Shown piece by piece: positions 37,301 through 45,641 of a DNA stretch of 64,000 nt. The DNA is from Planctobacterium marinum (lineage in GTDB: Bacteria > Pseudomonadota > Gammaproteobacteria > Enterobacterales > Alteromonadaceae). Position numbers and translations under genes: made by a program. The stretch spans positions 2,108,001 through 2,172,000 of the forward strand of contig NZ_AP027272.1 in assembly GCF_036322805.1 (NCBI RefSeq), read 5' to 3'. Numbering within the stretch: the first letter of the stretch is position 1; each line of letters begins with the position of its first letter. Below the pieces are notes generated by a model. It was not told the origin of the DNA. It saw only the letters and a program-made list of their open reading frames with translations, and made no database searches.

Positions 37301-37369
37301 GCCTATCGCGAAGTGTACCTCCGATCGAGTCGTCACAACAGTTATGGCTTTCGTTTAGCCCAAGATTAA
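34364..37369 (+). CDS. Transmembrane kinase with PG-binding, PEGA and FGE domains (DGR-like target)
   Basis: This is the largest kinase, 1001 aa. The kinase domain (1-285) has Lys36 in AIKVF, HRD at 157-159 and DFG at 177-179. The linker has STGTW at 292-296 and the transmembrane helix is near 449-466. The periplasmic part holds three related helical repeats (around 490, 607 and 663: AWQQAKGLNTLEGYQLYL-type) and a peptidoglycan-binding-1-like domain (545-600, LGYRLSVTGTLDTRTQ). A PEGA domain (706-770) and the FGE domain (782-1001) follow. It seems able to hold the cell wall and display a variable ligand-binding tip (VR4). It lies at the end of the 29544-37369 operon. Confidence 0.88.
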   Translation: MTEIGKYRILKRLGGGGFGEVFLAQDDSIQRQVAIKVFQPKDENLAAYIASTGSEGLDKLAERFTNEARILASLEHEDAIVNIIEFGTTEGGQPWYAMPYLPHSLADKLGKDVFDKRALEDIPEEERPKALPLNLALAYFEQILRGLSAAHDKGLIHRDIKPANILLTDNDKVRIADFGIAKAPDSGQSTVSHLGMGSRNYMAPEQRESAKHVDARADIYSLGVLAYRMVTGQLPKGRFADPNVHAPGLSKGINDLILTAMSEDADNRYGNAGAMLSAFEQALQSQAPEDESTGTWVGGESEVKTELKPLQEVIIKALTEQGELTEKNNTLLNALADIAGLDKASLEDFIGQTTEGLIQTNPSLKAFIHWVATVNRYVTEGNTGPTAQAALIIAGKTTGKNETELQALLAAKGFANTDRTNSGKSNTKKLKSSNHSVTAAENKGNTGRWLIAAAVLLALSGGGYYGYEQYQLKQQQEEQARIAKRNEQSAWQQAKGLNTLEGYQLYLKNWPNGANAKEAKKQKQALEEAARLATLSAEQQQAERVRQVQQQLTELGYRLSVTGTLDTRTQKTIEAFEAQEGLIVTGAVDTTLIANLDKAINRADKQAFDKAQQQNTVTAYEQYLQAKPQGQYRIEATDQIASLKEAARLAKQQAEAKAKDEAEWQRAKSVDSIASYTAYQKAQPSGQYLNQAKDKIAAIELENSKVPLTINVTPTDAKIEILNIKEAYTPGMRLLPNQDYQIRLSKEGFHTQTASISLNQTKTVTYQLERNIPPGVQALMDSMVTIPGGSFMMGSNKKPVHRVSIKPFRLMETEVTWAMYQPCIDAGVCPEAKDGGWGKGNRPVINVSWNDITQKYIPWLKQQTGQTFRLPTEAEWEYAARAGTTTKYSWGDNIGRNKANCDGCGSQWDNSKTAPVKSFQPNAFGLYDMHGNVLEWVQDCWNDSYSGAPGDGSAWMQGDCDRAVLRGGSWNNNLLYVRSAYREVYLRSSRHNSYGFRLAQD
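37259..37360 (+). repeat. VR4: DGR-like variable tract
   Basis: Thirty-four codons from RGGSWNNNLLY to GFRLA. It is the tract closest to an undiversified template at its start (AAC AAT AAT), but downstream codons (CTC, TAC, TAT, GAA, GTG) are substituted. Length and third-base pattern match VR2, VR3 and VR5. Confidence 0.7.
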
Positions 37370-37384
37370 AAACCGAGGTTGACA

Positions 37385-38023
37385 GTGAAGAATTTACTAA
37401 GCTTGAAGCTGCTCTTGAGCGTTGCCGGTTTGTTTGTATTAACGGGATGTGCTGTAAACGGAGCAAGTACGAGCAACGTTCTTGATGTTAAGTTTTTTGG
37501 TTCACCTCAATTGAGTCCAATAAGGGACAATTATTGGATATTGATGAAAGACTTTACCATTGAGCTTGAAAACCAATCAAATGGTGAGTCCTACCGCCTT
37601 AAAATCCCCAGGGGGTTCAGAACAAATTTGGCCACTATTCCACGTCCGGTGAATGTGATCTTTGCCAGTTACGCGACATATGCCACAGCAGGTTTGGTCC
37701 ATGATTACTTATATTGGGTACAACCACATTGCCACGGCAATGGGCGAGATTTAGCGGATTTAATCTATTTATCAGTGCTCAAAGAGAGTTTGGTCAGTGA
37801 AATCAATCGAACTATTCAATGGGGAGCTGTGAGAGCCGCCTGGTTGGCCTGGTCCAACAACAGACATAAAAGAGATGCTGGTGAGTCCAGGTACTTTCCC
37901 GTTGACGATAGAGCTGACTTTATTAATCCAGATTTAACGTTGAAAACAGCTATGTACCTCAGCTCTGAGCAGCAGGAATGGGAAAAATCTTCTGATGAAA
38001 ATGTCTGTAAATTACTTGGCTAA
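37385..38023 (+). CDS. DUF1353-like lipoprotein
   Basis: A lipoprotein signal (LLLSVAGLFVLTGCAVNG, lipidated Cys in LTGC) precedes a region resembling DUF1353: LKIPRGFRTNLATIPRPV, then AGLVHDYLYW with a His-Asp pair. DUF1353 is often phage-associated and of unknown function. The start is a GTG at 37385 with CGAGG upstream; a TTG at 37379 is possible. The gene begins 15 nt after the kinase stop. Confidence 0.7.
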   Translation: MKNLLSLKLLLSVAGLFVLTGCAVNGASTSNVLDVKFFGSPQLSPIRDNYWILMKDFTIELENQSNGESYRLKIPRGFRTNLATIPRPVNVIFASYATYATAGLVHDYLYWVQPHCHGNGRDLADLIYLSVLKESLVSEINRTIQWGAVRAAWLAWSNNRHKRDAGESRYFPVDDRADFINPDLTLKTAMYLSSEQQEWEKSSDENVCKLLG

Positions 38024-38361
38024 TTCACCTCAGAAAAATGACAACGGCTCATGCTGATGCCTGTAACAAAACGTATGATTATCAATGATTTTGGATGTCT
38101 TCTGGCAAGTTGAGATAGTTCGAAGAGCAAAATGTACAAGTGCAATGTAACATGTATAAATTAATTAATTTTATTCCGTCTATTGAGGCGGTGGAGGCCC
38201 GTTATCCCAAAATTATCCAGCATCGAGAATGGCAGTCTTTAAAAATGCAGTATCAGTCTGTACTCCTCAAAAAATGTGGCAGATGATGGCCGGTCGTTCA
38301 GGTTATGCTTTAGTGCGTGCCGGAGAAGCGGTGTATTATTGCGTGACCTTAGAGAGTTGAT
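38024..38361 (+). other. Gap with fragments of a decayed small gene
   Basis: From 38151 a frame reads MYKLINFIPSIEAVEARYP and stops near 38289. A second frame then gives MMAGRSGYALVRAGEAVYYC and stops at 38360. The end resembles small proteins finishing in GR.GY.LVR.G. A frameshift near 38280 would join the two, so this may be a broken gene of about 70 codons. Confidence 0.4.
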
Positions 38362-38862
38362 ATGAAGTTATTAACTGAGATTGGCAGTTGTTTGAGCCCC
38401 TTGTTTTGCTTCTTTTTCTTGACCCTGTCAGCTTTGTCTTTTGCACAGCCCTTGGCTATTAGTAGCCCAACTGACATCAATAATGAACTCGTGCGCATTT
38501 CGACGTTACAAGACAAGGTTTTGCAATTTGAGGAACTGAAAAGGCTATTGAGATCGCTGCGAGGGCTGTATTCAAATCACTCGGTGGACCGGGAAGGTGA
38601 GCAATTCACCCCTGATCCTGAATTAGAAAATTACCTTTTGCAGTTCGAAGCGGTTTACGCTATTTTTCCTGACAGGCTTACCTTGATGCCAAAATGCTCA
38701 ACGGCTGAATTATGGTTAAAGTCTCTGTACCTGCCTCAAAAACGTGAAATTCAGGCCATGCCAGAACAGATTAGGCTGTTTTGGCAATCTTACCAGCGCT
38801 TATGTGCCTCATCAGAAAATGGTGTGTATCTTCCTTTTTCGCCTGAAACCTCAGGCAATTAG
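38362..38862 (+). CDS. Hypothetical exported protein
   Basis: The 166-aa protein has a signal peptide (PLFCFFFLTLSALSFAQP) and a helical mature part with two Cys (MPKCSTAELW, RLCASSENG). No family recognised. It stands alone before the FHA-PP2C-kinase operon. Confidence 0.55.
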   Translation: MKLLTEIGSCLSPLFCFFFLTLSALSFAQPLAISSPTDINNELVRISTLQDKVLQFEELKRLLRSLRGLYSNHSVDREGEQFTPDPELENYLLQFEAVYAIFPDRLTLMPKCSTAELWLKSLYLPQKREIQAMPEQIRLFWQSYQRLCASSENGVYLPFSPETSGN

Positions 38863-39192
38863 TCTGCTCATCGGGTTTACCCCAAAATAGAGCTGTCGTG
38901 CCGAGTGTGAGCCGTCTGAGCTATATTTTTTTGAATGAGTTGATAAATTTATTTTCTCATTCAACACACATATTAATCTTTGGGCATGCCGTGATTAGAG
39001 GGGGCCGGTCATTGAATAATTCCTTCATTATAAGCTGATTAATAAGTATTCTCTCAAAAATGGAGACAAAGCATATTTTTGGAACCGTTATAACGGCCTT
39101 GTTTGGAAAATCCTTTAAACCTGTTCATACTCTGTTACATACACTGAGGGCGCAACGCCGTTTCGATGCAGAATTATTAAAAGACACATACT
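38863..39192. other. Gap before the FHA-PP2C-kinase operon
   Basis: 330 nt, AT-rich. An out-of-frame reading frame from 39060 overlaps the FHA gene and has no coding character. The operon promoter should lie here, but no box pair stands out. Confidence 0.4.
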
Positions 39193-41451
39193 ATGGAAAG
39201 AACAATTTTGGGGTGGGCTTTGTGCCTTTGTACACTTTTTTGCGCTTCAAACACTTTGGCGGAACAAGCGGTTGAGCAGTGGCAGTTGGTAGTGGTCCCG
39301 GATAGTCGCTACGACTCAAACACGGTTTTGCCGCAAATTCATCGCGAGATACACAGACGCTTAACCGAACAAATGGGCGATGCAAATTTTGAGGTGTTCA
39401 GTACGGACTATGCAGGTTTACCCGACTGCTTCAGCCAGGATTGTAGCGACTTAAGCGACAAAAAAATAAAAGAACTCATAGACATAACCGGGCGTGATAT
39501 AAACCTTGCACTCCTTTATCAGGTGGTTGTGGCGCAGGAGCAGGGACCTTCGGTTACTCGATATCGTATTCGGGTGGAAGGACGCATTCTCGATCTGGAA
39601 AGTGGTTCGGAGCTTGGGGCGTTCCCTGCGCAATCGACACAAGCGGATTTGAACTCAGGCTGCACAGGGTTTTGTTTCGAAGATTGGTTGGCACAGCAGG
39701 CTGGTATTTTGGCACAAGACGTGGGGTCGATTTTATCTGAAAAACTCGCCGCGCAAACCAGGCGCTTTCGTTATCGCATAGAAGCAAAAGACTTTTTGCC
39801 TTCAGAGCTAAATCAGATAAATCGGTTTTTAGAGCAAACCGACGGTTATGTTTCCCATAAATTACTTTCCGAAAAACGTGCCAGTAAACAATTTTTACAT
39901 CAGATTTCTAGTCATGAGTATCGTTTTGTTTCGGAAATACCCGGGTCAACATTACGAGATAATCTTGAACAATTTATGCTGGCCAATGGTATTCCGATGG
40001 TGGTGAGCTATGCAGATCGCAATCGGCAGTTTGTTTTTTCTCGTACCCAAATGCCTTATCTGGCTGGTTATCTGTCTTTTATTGTATTGCTATCAATGCT
40101 TTCTTATTTGCTCTATGCATTTACCCAACGGCGTAAACATGATCGTGTGTTAAAACGCTATGCCATGGGGCAACATGCAGGGCAATGGTTGGATTACTTT
40201 GATTCCACAAAAATTCCTTTGGCCCCACGAAAAAAGACCTGGTTTGAAGAACAAAAAAACTGGTTGGATAAAGTAAAACGTTCTGAGCAGCTTGCCGAAG
40301 AGGCCTGGCTTTTGTCAGATCAACATGAGTATGATGCCGCCATCCAAAAGCTTGAACAGGCGTTGTCTGAGAACGTTGATAATCAAAGAGCACGTGATTT
40401 AAAAAAACAAGTAAGCGATTTTGAGCGCGGTTACAAGCGCTTTGTTATGGCAGAAAGCGAATTACAATCCCATCCCGCGTCAGCTTTGTCTTTGTTACAA
40501 GAGGCCCGGCATTTAAACCCTTCACTAGAACAAAAAGTGCAAGAAAAAATCGCTCAATGTGAACGTTTGATGCACGAGCAACTGGGTAATAACGCATTAC
40601 AAAATGCCCGTGCTGCCTTTGAAGCAGGCCGGGATTTTGAGGTATTAAGCGTCATAGATAAAACTCAGTTACAAATTGGTAACCTTACTTCTTTTGCGCA
40701 GGAACAGGCTGAACTGCTGACATTACGTGAACAAATATTGAAGCGGCAACAACCTGTTTTGAGGGCTTTTAGAGGCACTGGCGCGTTAAATAATTTTATA
40801 TTTTTGGCCGATGATACGATTCAACTTGCTCGTAATACTGAAGACGAAGCGGCCAGCATTGTGCTGGGTTTTAAACGTATTTCTCGCTTTAAAAAACAGT
40901 CTGCGATTACGAAGTCAGGCAACGACTTTTATGTGACCGACCTCGGTAGCGCTAACGGTACTCGTTATAACGGCATGGCCGTTGACCGGGAAGCTCGGGT
41001 TAAGTTAGAGCATGAAGGGGTTATTGCTTTGGGCGGCAGTAAAACAGGCGGGGGTAGCATCTGTAGTTTACAGTGTATGGGCAGTAATGAATCGTCCAGC
41101 CTTGTATTACGGCTCAAGCGCGATGGTCTGGCGTTTATCGACGATACGTCAACAGGGCAGAGCTGGCCATCAATGGATGAAGATTTTGAGAAAACCTGGG
41201 TACTCGTTAATGGTCATGTACCTATTGGGGTCAACAAAAACGGACAATTGGACGTCGGCGGATTTCAAAACAGTGAGTTGCTGGCGCAGCTAAGTTATCA
41301 AAACGGATTTTATATTACACCTATGGGTGTCACGATGGATGCTACCGAACTCACCATCAATGGAGTTGACCAATATAGCACTGTGCCGCTTGTGGAAAAT
41401 GCGAATGTTGGGATAAGTGCAATAACATTTGGAATTCAGGAGATTAAATAG
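39193..41451 (+). CDS. Membrane FHA-domain protein with periplasmic sensor half
   Basis: The 752-aa protein has a signal peptide (LGWALCLCTLFCASNTLAEQ). A periplasmic TolB/CsgG-like region is followed by a second domain (RIEAKDFLPSELNQINRFLE) that is shared with the 49926 and 51477 products. A transmembrane helix lies near 294-315 and a helical TPR-like region at about 340-500. An FHA domain with ITKSGNDFYVTDLGSANGTRYNG is near 560-600, with a possible second FHA-like fold at the C-terminus. FHA domains bind phosphothreonine, so it can read kinase output inside and connect to the periplasm outside. The stop overlaps the PP2C start by one base. Confidence 0.85.
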   Translation: MERTILGWALCLCTLFCASNTLAEQAVEQWQLVVVPDSRYDSNTVLPQIHREIHRRLTEQMGDANFEVFSTDYAGLPDCFSQDCSDLSDKKIKELIDITGRDINLALLYQVVVAQEQGPSVTRYRIRVEGRILDLESGSELGAFPAQSTQADLNSGCTGFCFEDWLAQQAGILAQDVGSILSEKLAAQTRRFRYRIEAKDFLPSELNQINRFLEQTDGYVSHKLLSEKRASKQFLHQISSHEYRFVSEIPGSTLRDNLEQFMLANGIPMVVSYADRNRQFVFSRTQMPYLAGYLSFIVLLSMLSYLLYAFTQRRKHDRVLKRYAMGQHAGQWLDYFDSTKIPLAPRKKTWFEEQKNWLDKVKRSEQLAEEAWLLSDQHEYDAAIQKLEQALSENVDNQRARDLKKQVSDFERGYKRFVMAESELQSHPASALSLLQEARHLNPSLEQKVQEKIAQCERLMHEQLGNNALQNARAAFEAGRDFEVLSVIDKTQLQIGNLTSFAQEQAELLTLREQILKRQQPVLRAFRGTGALNNFIFLADDTIQLARNTEDEAASIVLGFKRISRFKKQSAITKSGNDFYVTDLGSANGTRYNGMAVDREARVKLEHEGVIALGGSKTGGGSICSLQCMGSNESSSLVLRLKRDGLAFIDDTSTGQSWPSMDEDFEKTWVLVNGHVPIGVNKNGQLDVGGFQNSELLAQLSYQNGFYITPMGVTMDATELTINGVDQYSTVPLVENANVGISAITFGIQEIK

Positions 41452-42212
41452 TGGCGATAGAGATCTTCGCTTCAACGCATGTAGGCAAAGTGAGACAAAA
41501 TAATGAAGATGCCTTGCTGCATTTGCCCGTTGCAGGAACGGAGCATTGTTCTCTGGCCCTGGTAAGTGACGGTGTGGGTGGAAAAGAGTACGGTGAAGTC
41601 GCCAGTGGTATGACGGTAGACATCTTCAAATCACTCGTGACAGAAGGGAAGTTGGCGATCACCGCTGATGTCAATATGCGAACCCCTATGTTGGATATGG
41701 CTGTGCGTCGGGTGCATCAGGATATTGCAGCAGCCAGCACTAAAAATAAAGATTATTCAGGGATGGCCTGTACGGCAGTGGCGGTGATTGCTGATGAACA
41801 CCGGGTGGGATGGGTCAACGTAGGTGATAGTCGTCTTTATCACTTTTCAAAAGGGCAGTTGCAGCAGATAACTGAAGATCAAACTGTGGCTCGCTGTTTA
41901 TTTAATGAAGGCCGTATCAGCGAAGCAGAGCTCACTAATCATCCTGACAAAAATACCTTAATGTATTGCCTTGGCGTTGAATCGGTTAATAACCCGATAG
42001 AGCCGCAGACAGGCACATTTGATTGGCAGCCTGGCGATATACTGCTGCTGTGCAGTGACGGTTTAACTGATATGGTAAATGATGAAAAAATAGCTGAACT
42101 ACTTACAAACAATATTCCTGAAGGTAGTGTTGCTGCGCTGATCGACGCTGCTCTTAATGCTGGTGGCAAAGACAATATCACCATTGTTGTTGTGTTGAAC
42201 GGTAAAGACTAA
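41451..42212 (+). CDS. PP2C-type Ser/Thr protein phosphatase
   Basis: The 253-aa metal-dependent phosphatase should reverse kinase phosphorylation. Motifs are THVGKVRQNNEDALLHL, LVSDGVGGKEYGE with metal-binding Asp and Gly, GWVNVGDSRLY, LLLCSDGLTDMV and GGKDNITIVVV. It is cytoplasmic, with no membrane segment. The start is a GTG at 41451 overlapping the FHA gene stop, and the kinase follows 2 nt after its end. FHA, phosphatase and kinase thus form one translationally coupled unit. Confidence 0.93.
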   Translation: MAIEIFASTHVGKVRQNNEDALLHLPVAGTEHCSLALVSDGVGGKEYGEVASGMTVDIFKSLVTEGKLAITADVNMRTPMLDMAVRRVHQDIAAASTKNKDYSGMACTAVAVIADEHRVGWVNVGDSRLYHFSKGQLQQITEDQTVARCLFNEGRISEAELTNHPDKNTLMYCLGVESVNNPIEPQTGTFDWQPGDILLLCSDGLTDMVNDEKIAELLTNNIPEGSVAALIDAALNAGGKDNITIVVVLNGKD

Positions 42213-42214
42213 AT

Positions 42215-43822
42215 ATGGAACAGATTGGCAAATACAAGGTAATTAAATTACTGGGGCAGGGTGGATTTGGCGCGGTTTATCTGGCTGAAGCGCCCATTAC
42301 CAATGCGCAGGTAGCTATTAAAGTGTTCCAGGTAAAGGATGATAATCTGGCAGGTATTGCCACGAGTGCTTCTCAGGACGCTAGTACGGTTTTAAAAGAG
42401 CGTTTTTTGTCTGAAGCTCGCACCTTAGAAAAACTATCCCATAACCCTTATATTGTGTCCATTCGCGATTATGACGAACTGGACGATGGTACGCCCTATT
42501 ATGTGATGCCCTATTTGCCGACATCGCTTGAGCAGGAAATTGGCAAAGATGCATTTACCCGTGGCAAATTAGAAGAAACCCCAAAAGAGCTGCACCCGAG
42601 AAAGCTTGCCAGCGCCCGCGCCCTTGAAATCCTCAAACAAATCCTGGAAGGCATGAGCGCAGTCCATGAAGCGGGTCTCATCCATAGAGATATCAAACCA
42701 GCCAATGTTTTGTTTGATGCGCAGGGCAATGTACAGATTTGTGATTTTGGTATTGCTAAATTGCCAGATGCGGAGTTCAGCCAGTCAGGTGTTGGGATGG
42801 GCAGCCGCAATTATATGTCCCCTGAGCAGCGTGAATCTGCCAAACATGTTTCGGAAGCCTCAGATGTATACAGCATTGGGGTATTGGCTTATCGAATGCT
42901 TACCGGTCAATTACCTGTCGGGCGTTTTCAGGATGCTATCCATTTTGCCCCGGAGATCGGCGAACAGATGAATGATTTGCTCAATCAGGCGATATCTCAG
43001 CAGGAGCGAAAGCGTCCAAAAGATGCTGGAGCTTTTCTACTGCAATTAAATCAAGCGTTGAAGTTTACAGGTAAGGCAATCGACGAGGAAGATGGATCTA
43101 CTGGCACATGGGTAGGTGGCGAGGCAGACATTAAAGCAGAGCTCAAACCCCTCAAAACAAAAATTGAGCAGGTACTCTTAAATACAGGTGAGATACCGGA
43201 TTCGGAACGCTTTGCCATAGAGGCAATGGCAGCTGTGTTCGGTATATCAGGAGATGAACTCAGTCGTTTTATAAGCATAATTGAGCAACAACTTGAGAGC
43301 GATTTGACTCCTTTGCGCAACTGGTTAGCTTTCGTCGATGTTCAGGCGAAAAAGCATCGAGGGTCACTTGATGAGCAAGCAATTAGCGCACTATTGATGG
43401 CTGGGCAAACATTAACTAAAAAAGAAGAGACATTACGGGAGCATATAAGTAGTGCGTGTGCTCGCCATAAAGACGATAGGGTGAAGTTACCACAAAACAA
43501 CAAAAAATCGCCTGTTGCAAACCAAACGCAAACAAAACCCGTAAAGCAGCCTGCAACCGAAAAGCAAATATCCACAAACTCGCAATTTAAGTCGTCGCAG
43601 AGGCCGACCTTCTCCAGCAGCAACAAAACAACTGTTTCGAAAAAGAGCACAGCACCGAGGGTACCAATACAATCCAAAGTGAGCGAAAAAGAAAAACAAA
43701 AAGCTTATGCTTATGCCGTAAAGCAAAGTAGTTCTAATGACTTCTTAACCCTTTTAAAATTACTTTTTGGGGGGGCATGGATAATTTTCATTATTGTGGT
43801 CTTTGTTGAAAAGATACTGTGA
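42215..43822 (+). CDS. Ser/Thr kinase with C-terminal membrane anchor, FGE domain lost
   Basis: The 535-aa protein has a complete Hanks kinase domain (LGQGGFGAVYL, AIKVF, HRDIKPANVLF, DFGIAK), the GTGTW linker motif and a basic Ser/Thr/Gln-rich segment. It ends in one hydrophobic helix (LLFGGAWIIFIIVVFVEKIL). The paralogues continue from this helix into an FGE domain. Here the frame stops, and degraded FGE sequence lies immediately downstream (43855-44040). It probably works as a membrane-tethered kinase without an external sensor. Confidence 0.88.
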   Translation: MEQIGKYKVIKLLGQGGFGAVYLAEAPITNAQVAIKVFQVKDDNLAGIATSASQDASTVLKERFLSEARTLEKLSHNPYIVSIRDYDELDDGTPYYVMPYLPTSLEQEIGKDAFTRGKLEETPKELHPRKLASARALEILKQILEGMSAVHEAGLIHRDIKPANVLFDAQGNVQICDFGIAKLPDAEFSQSGVGMGSRNYMSPEQRESAKHVSEASDVYSIGVLAYRMLTGQLPVGRFQDAIHFAPEIGEQMNDLLNQAISQQERKRPKDAGAFLLQLNQALKFTGKAIDEEDGSTGTWVGGEADIKAELKPLKTKIEQVLLNTGEIPDSERFAIEAMAAVFGISGDELSRFISIIEQQLESDLTPLRNWLAFVDVQAKKHRGSLDEQAISALLMAGQTLTKKEETLREHISSACARHKDDRVKLPQNNKKSPVANQTQTKPVKQPATEKQISTNSQFKSSQRPTFSSSNKTTVSKKSTAPRVPIQSKVSEKEKQKAYAYAVKQSSSNDFLTLLKLLFGGAWIIFIIVVFVEKIL

Positions 43823-43854
43823 CCAGGAAGAGTTCTCTATGATTTGTTCAGGAA

Positions 43855-44040
43855 ATTCAATAGTTTTAATGGGCTCGAACGCTGAAAAAGCACAAGCATA
43901 CGGGAATCCATTATTCTGTTTAAGGATTTGGCGACACTAGCGATGATGAAAAGCCAGTATTTCGTGTCAATATCAGGCCCTTTATGCTGATGGAGACAGG
44001 AGTGACCTCGCTGATGCATCAGGCCTGCATAACAGCGTTG
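43855..44040 (+). pseudogene. Degraded FGE-sulfatase domain
   Basis: AGTTTTAATGGGCTCGAAC near 43863 recalls the FGE start (GSFMMGSN). GATGAAAAGCCAGTATTTCG and CTGATGGAGACAGGAGTGAC (43943-44004) match the DEKPVHR...LMETEVTW coding region of the paralogues. Frames are broken and the middle and C-terminus are deleted, including any variable tract. AACACAAAACCCTTCAAACC at 44067-44086 resembles the post-VR flank. Confidence 0.75.
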
Positions 44041-44177
44041 TGTTATCGAATCAATCCACTTAAATAACACAAAACCCTTCAAACCTTTCTATAATCCAAA
44101 ACAGAATAAGTTTTACTCGCTTACGCATAAGCGATACCAATGAAGGTGTTGCAAATAGAATCAGGAAAAGAAATAAC

Positions 44178-45641
44178 ATGGCGTTTAAGAAGAGGCTAAC
44201 AGGCCTGGCGGTATTGACTGCACTTTGTCAGCCCGTACTAGCTCAAATACAATCAGAACAAGCGTTTTCCCGGCTGTTGGATGGCGACTCCGAGAAACGG
44301 GTGATTGTGACGTTAAATGTGAAAGCCCCACCTAAAGGTACCTCTGAGCGGATAGGCGGTGGGCAATGGCTCAATTTGAATCAATACATTAAAGCGGCAC
44401 AGAAAAAATTGGCCACGGAAATGGGGTGGCGCAATCTCAATGACGTTGTCAATTTTGAACAAGTGCCTGCAATGGCAAAAAGTATCAGTTTGAATGAATT
44501 CAGAAAGCTGCAAGAATCCGGCACTGTAGCCAGCATACATGAAGATAAGTTTCATCGTTTGTCGCTGGATACCAGTATTCGTTCCATTGGTTCCGCTTCT
44601 AGCATTATCCTTGATTCCGGTGAATCAGTGGATACCAAGGGAGAGGGAGTGAGTATTGCTGTATTAGATTCGGGGGTTGATTACCAGCATCCGTTTTTTC
44701 AAGGGCGGGTAATTGCCGGCGCTTGTTATTCAGCATATGGCTCATGTGATAGTGGGGCTGTATTTGAAGAGGGGGTAAGTGCGGCGAGACCATGCCCCGT
44801 TTATGGATGTGACCATGGTACGCATGTGGCAGGTATTATCGCAGGTAACAATGGACAAATGCACGGTGTTGCGCCAAAGGCTGAAATTTTGGCTTTAAAT
44901 GTATTCTCCAACGACGGTGTGCAAATGGGGGCCTTTGATTCTGACATAATACAAGGGCTTGAATGGGTGTATCAGCATGCAGAAACGTACAATGTGGCTG
45001 CGGTAAATATGAGCTTAGGCGGGGGCTTGCAAGGTGAACATTGTGATGATTCGCCCACCAAATACATCATTGATAAGTTGTTGGAAAAAGATGTCTTAAC
45101 CGTGGTGGCTTCAGGCAATGATGGCGCCACTGATGGGGTGGGAACACCTTCATGTATTTCCTCCGCTATGAGTGTGGGTTCAATGGAAAAAGACGGCAGC
45201 ATCGCATCCTATTCAAATTCTTACGGGCAACTTGATATTGTGGCACCAGGTTCAGACATTAATTCCTCTGTGCCCGGAGGAAAATACGGTGTTAAATCGG
45301 GCACCTCGATGGCCACTCCCCATGTCGCAGGTGCAGTAGCTGTGCTCAAATCAGCTTTTCCAGAGGCAACAGCCGCCCAAATTCGACGCGCTTTGAAGGC
45401 GGGTAAATCATTTCGTGATCCGAGAAACGGTGTGCGTTCTGCGATGTTACATATTCCTTCGTCAATTCACTGGCTAGAAGAAAATGTAATACCTGTTGAC
45501 GAATCGCTACCAACAGCGCCTCTAAACCCAGTACCTGTGCCCACAGAGCCAGAAAAAGAGAAATGCAAAAAGCGTATCGACGGTATTTTGGTGGAAAAAA
45601 CCACAGGCGATTGTGCAAAGGAGAAGAAAATACAATGGTAA
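44178..45641 (+). CDS. Secreted subtilisin-like serine protease (S8)
   Basis: The 487-aa protein has a signal peptide (LTGLAVLTALCQPVLAQ) and an I9-like propeptide (about 40-130, RVIVTLNVKAPP). The S8 domain carries Asp164 in VLDSGVDYQHP, His213 in HGTHVAG, Asn314 in ASGNDG and Ser377 in GTSMATPHVAGA. The short Pro/Lys-rich tail has two Cys. It should mature in the periplasm or be exported. The following small lipoprotein overlaps its last codons. Confidence 0.92.
   Translation: MAFKKRLTGLAVLTALCQPVLAQIQSEQAFSRLLDGDSEKRVIVTLNVKAPPKGTSERIGGGQWLNLNQYIKAAQKKLATEMGWRNLNDVVNFEQVPAMAKSISLNEFRKLQESGTVASIHEDKFHRLSLDTSIRSIGSASSIILDSGESVDTKGEGVSIAVLDSGVDYQHPFFQGRVIAGACYSAYGSCDSGAVFEEGVSAARPCPVYGCDHGTHVAGIIAGNNGQMHGVAPKAEILALNVFSNDGVQMGAFDSDIIQGLEWVYQHAETYNVAAVNMSLGGGLQGEHCDDSPTKYIIDKLLEKDVLTVVASGNDGATDGVGTPSCISSAMSVGSMEKDGSIASYSNSYGQLDIVAPGSDINSSVPGGKYGVKSGTSMATPHVAGAVAVLKSAFPEATAAQIRRALKAGKSFRDPRNGVRSAMLHIPSSIHWLEENVIPVDESLPTAPLNPVPVPTEPEKEKCKKRIDGILVEKTTGDCAKEKKIQW

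Noticed and set aside
37259-37360. VR4 as the DGR template repeat
   Set aside because: It starts AAC AAT AAT but is an expressed kinase C-terminus with substituted codons further on, and no reverse transcriptase is adjacent.
39060-39275. Small reading frame before the FHA gene
   Set aside because: It overlaps the FHA gene in another frame, has no good ribosome site and no recognisable sequence.
29544-43822. Type VI secretion locus (kinase, phosphatase, FHA, TssA-like protein, lytic enzyme)
   Set aside because: No TssB/C, ClpV, VgrG, Hcp, TssJKLM or baseplate genes appear. The regulatory trio alone is not diagnostic.
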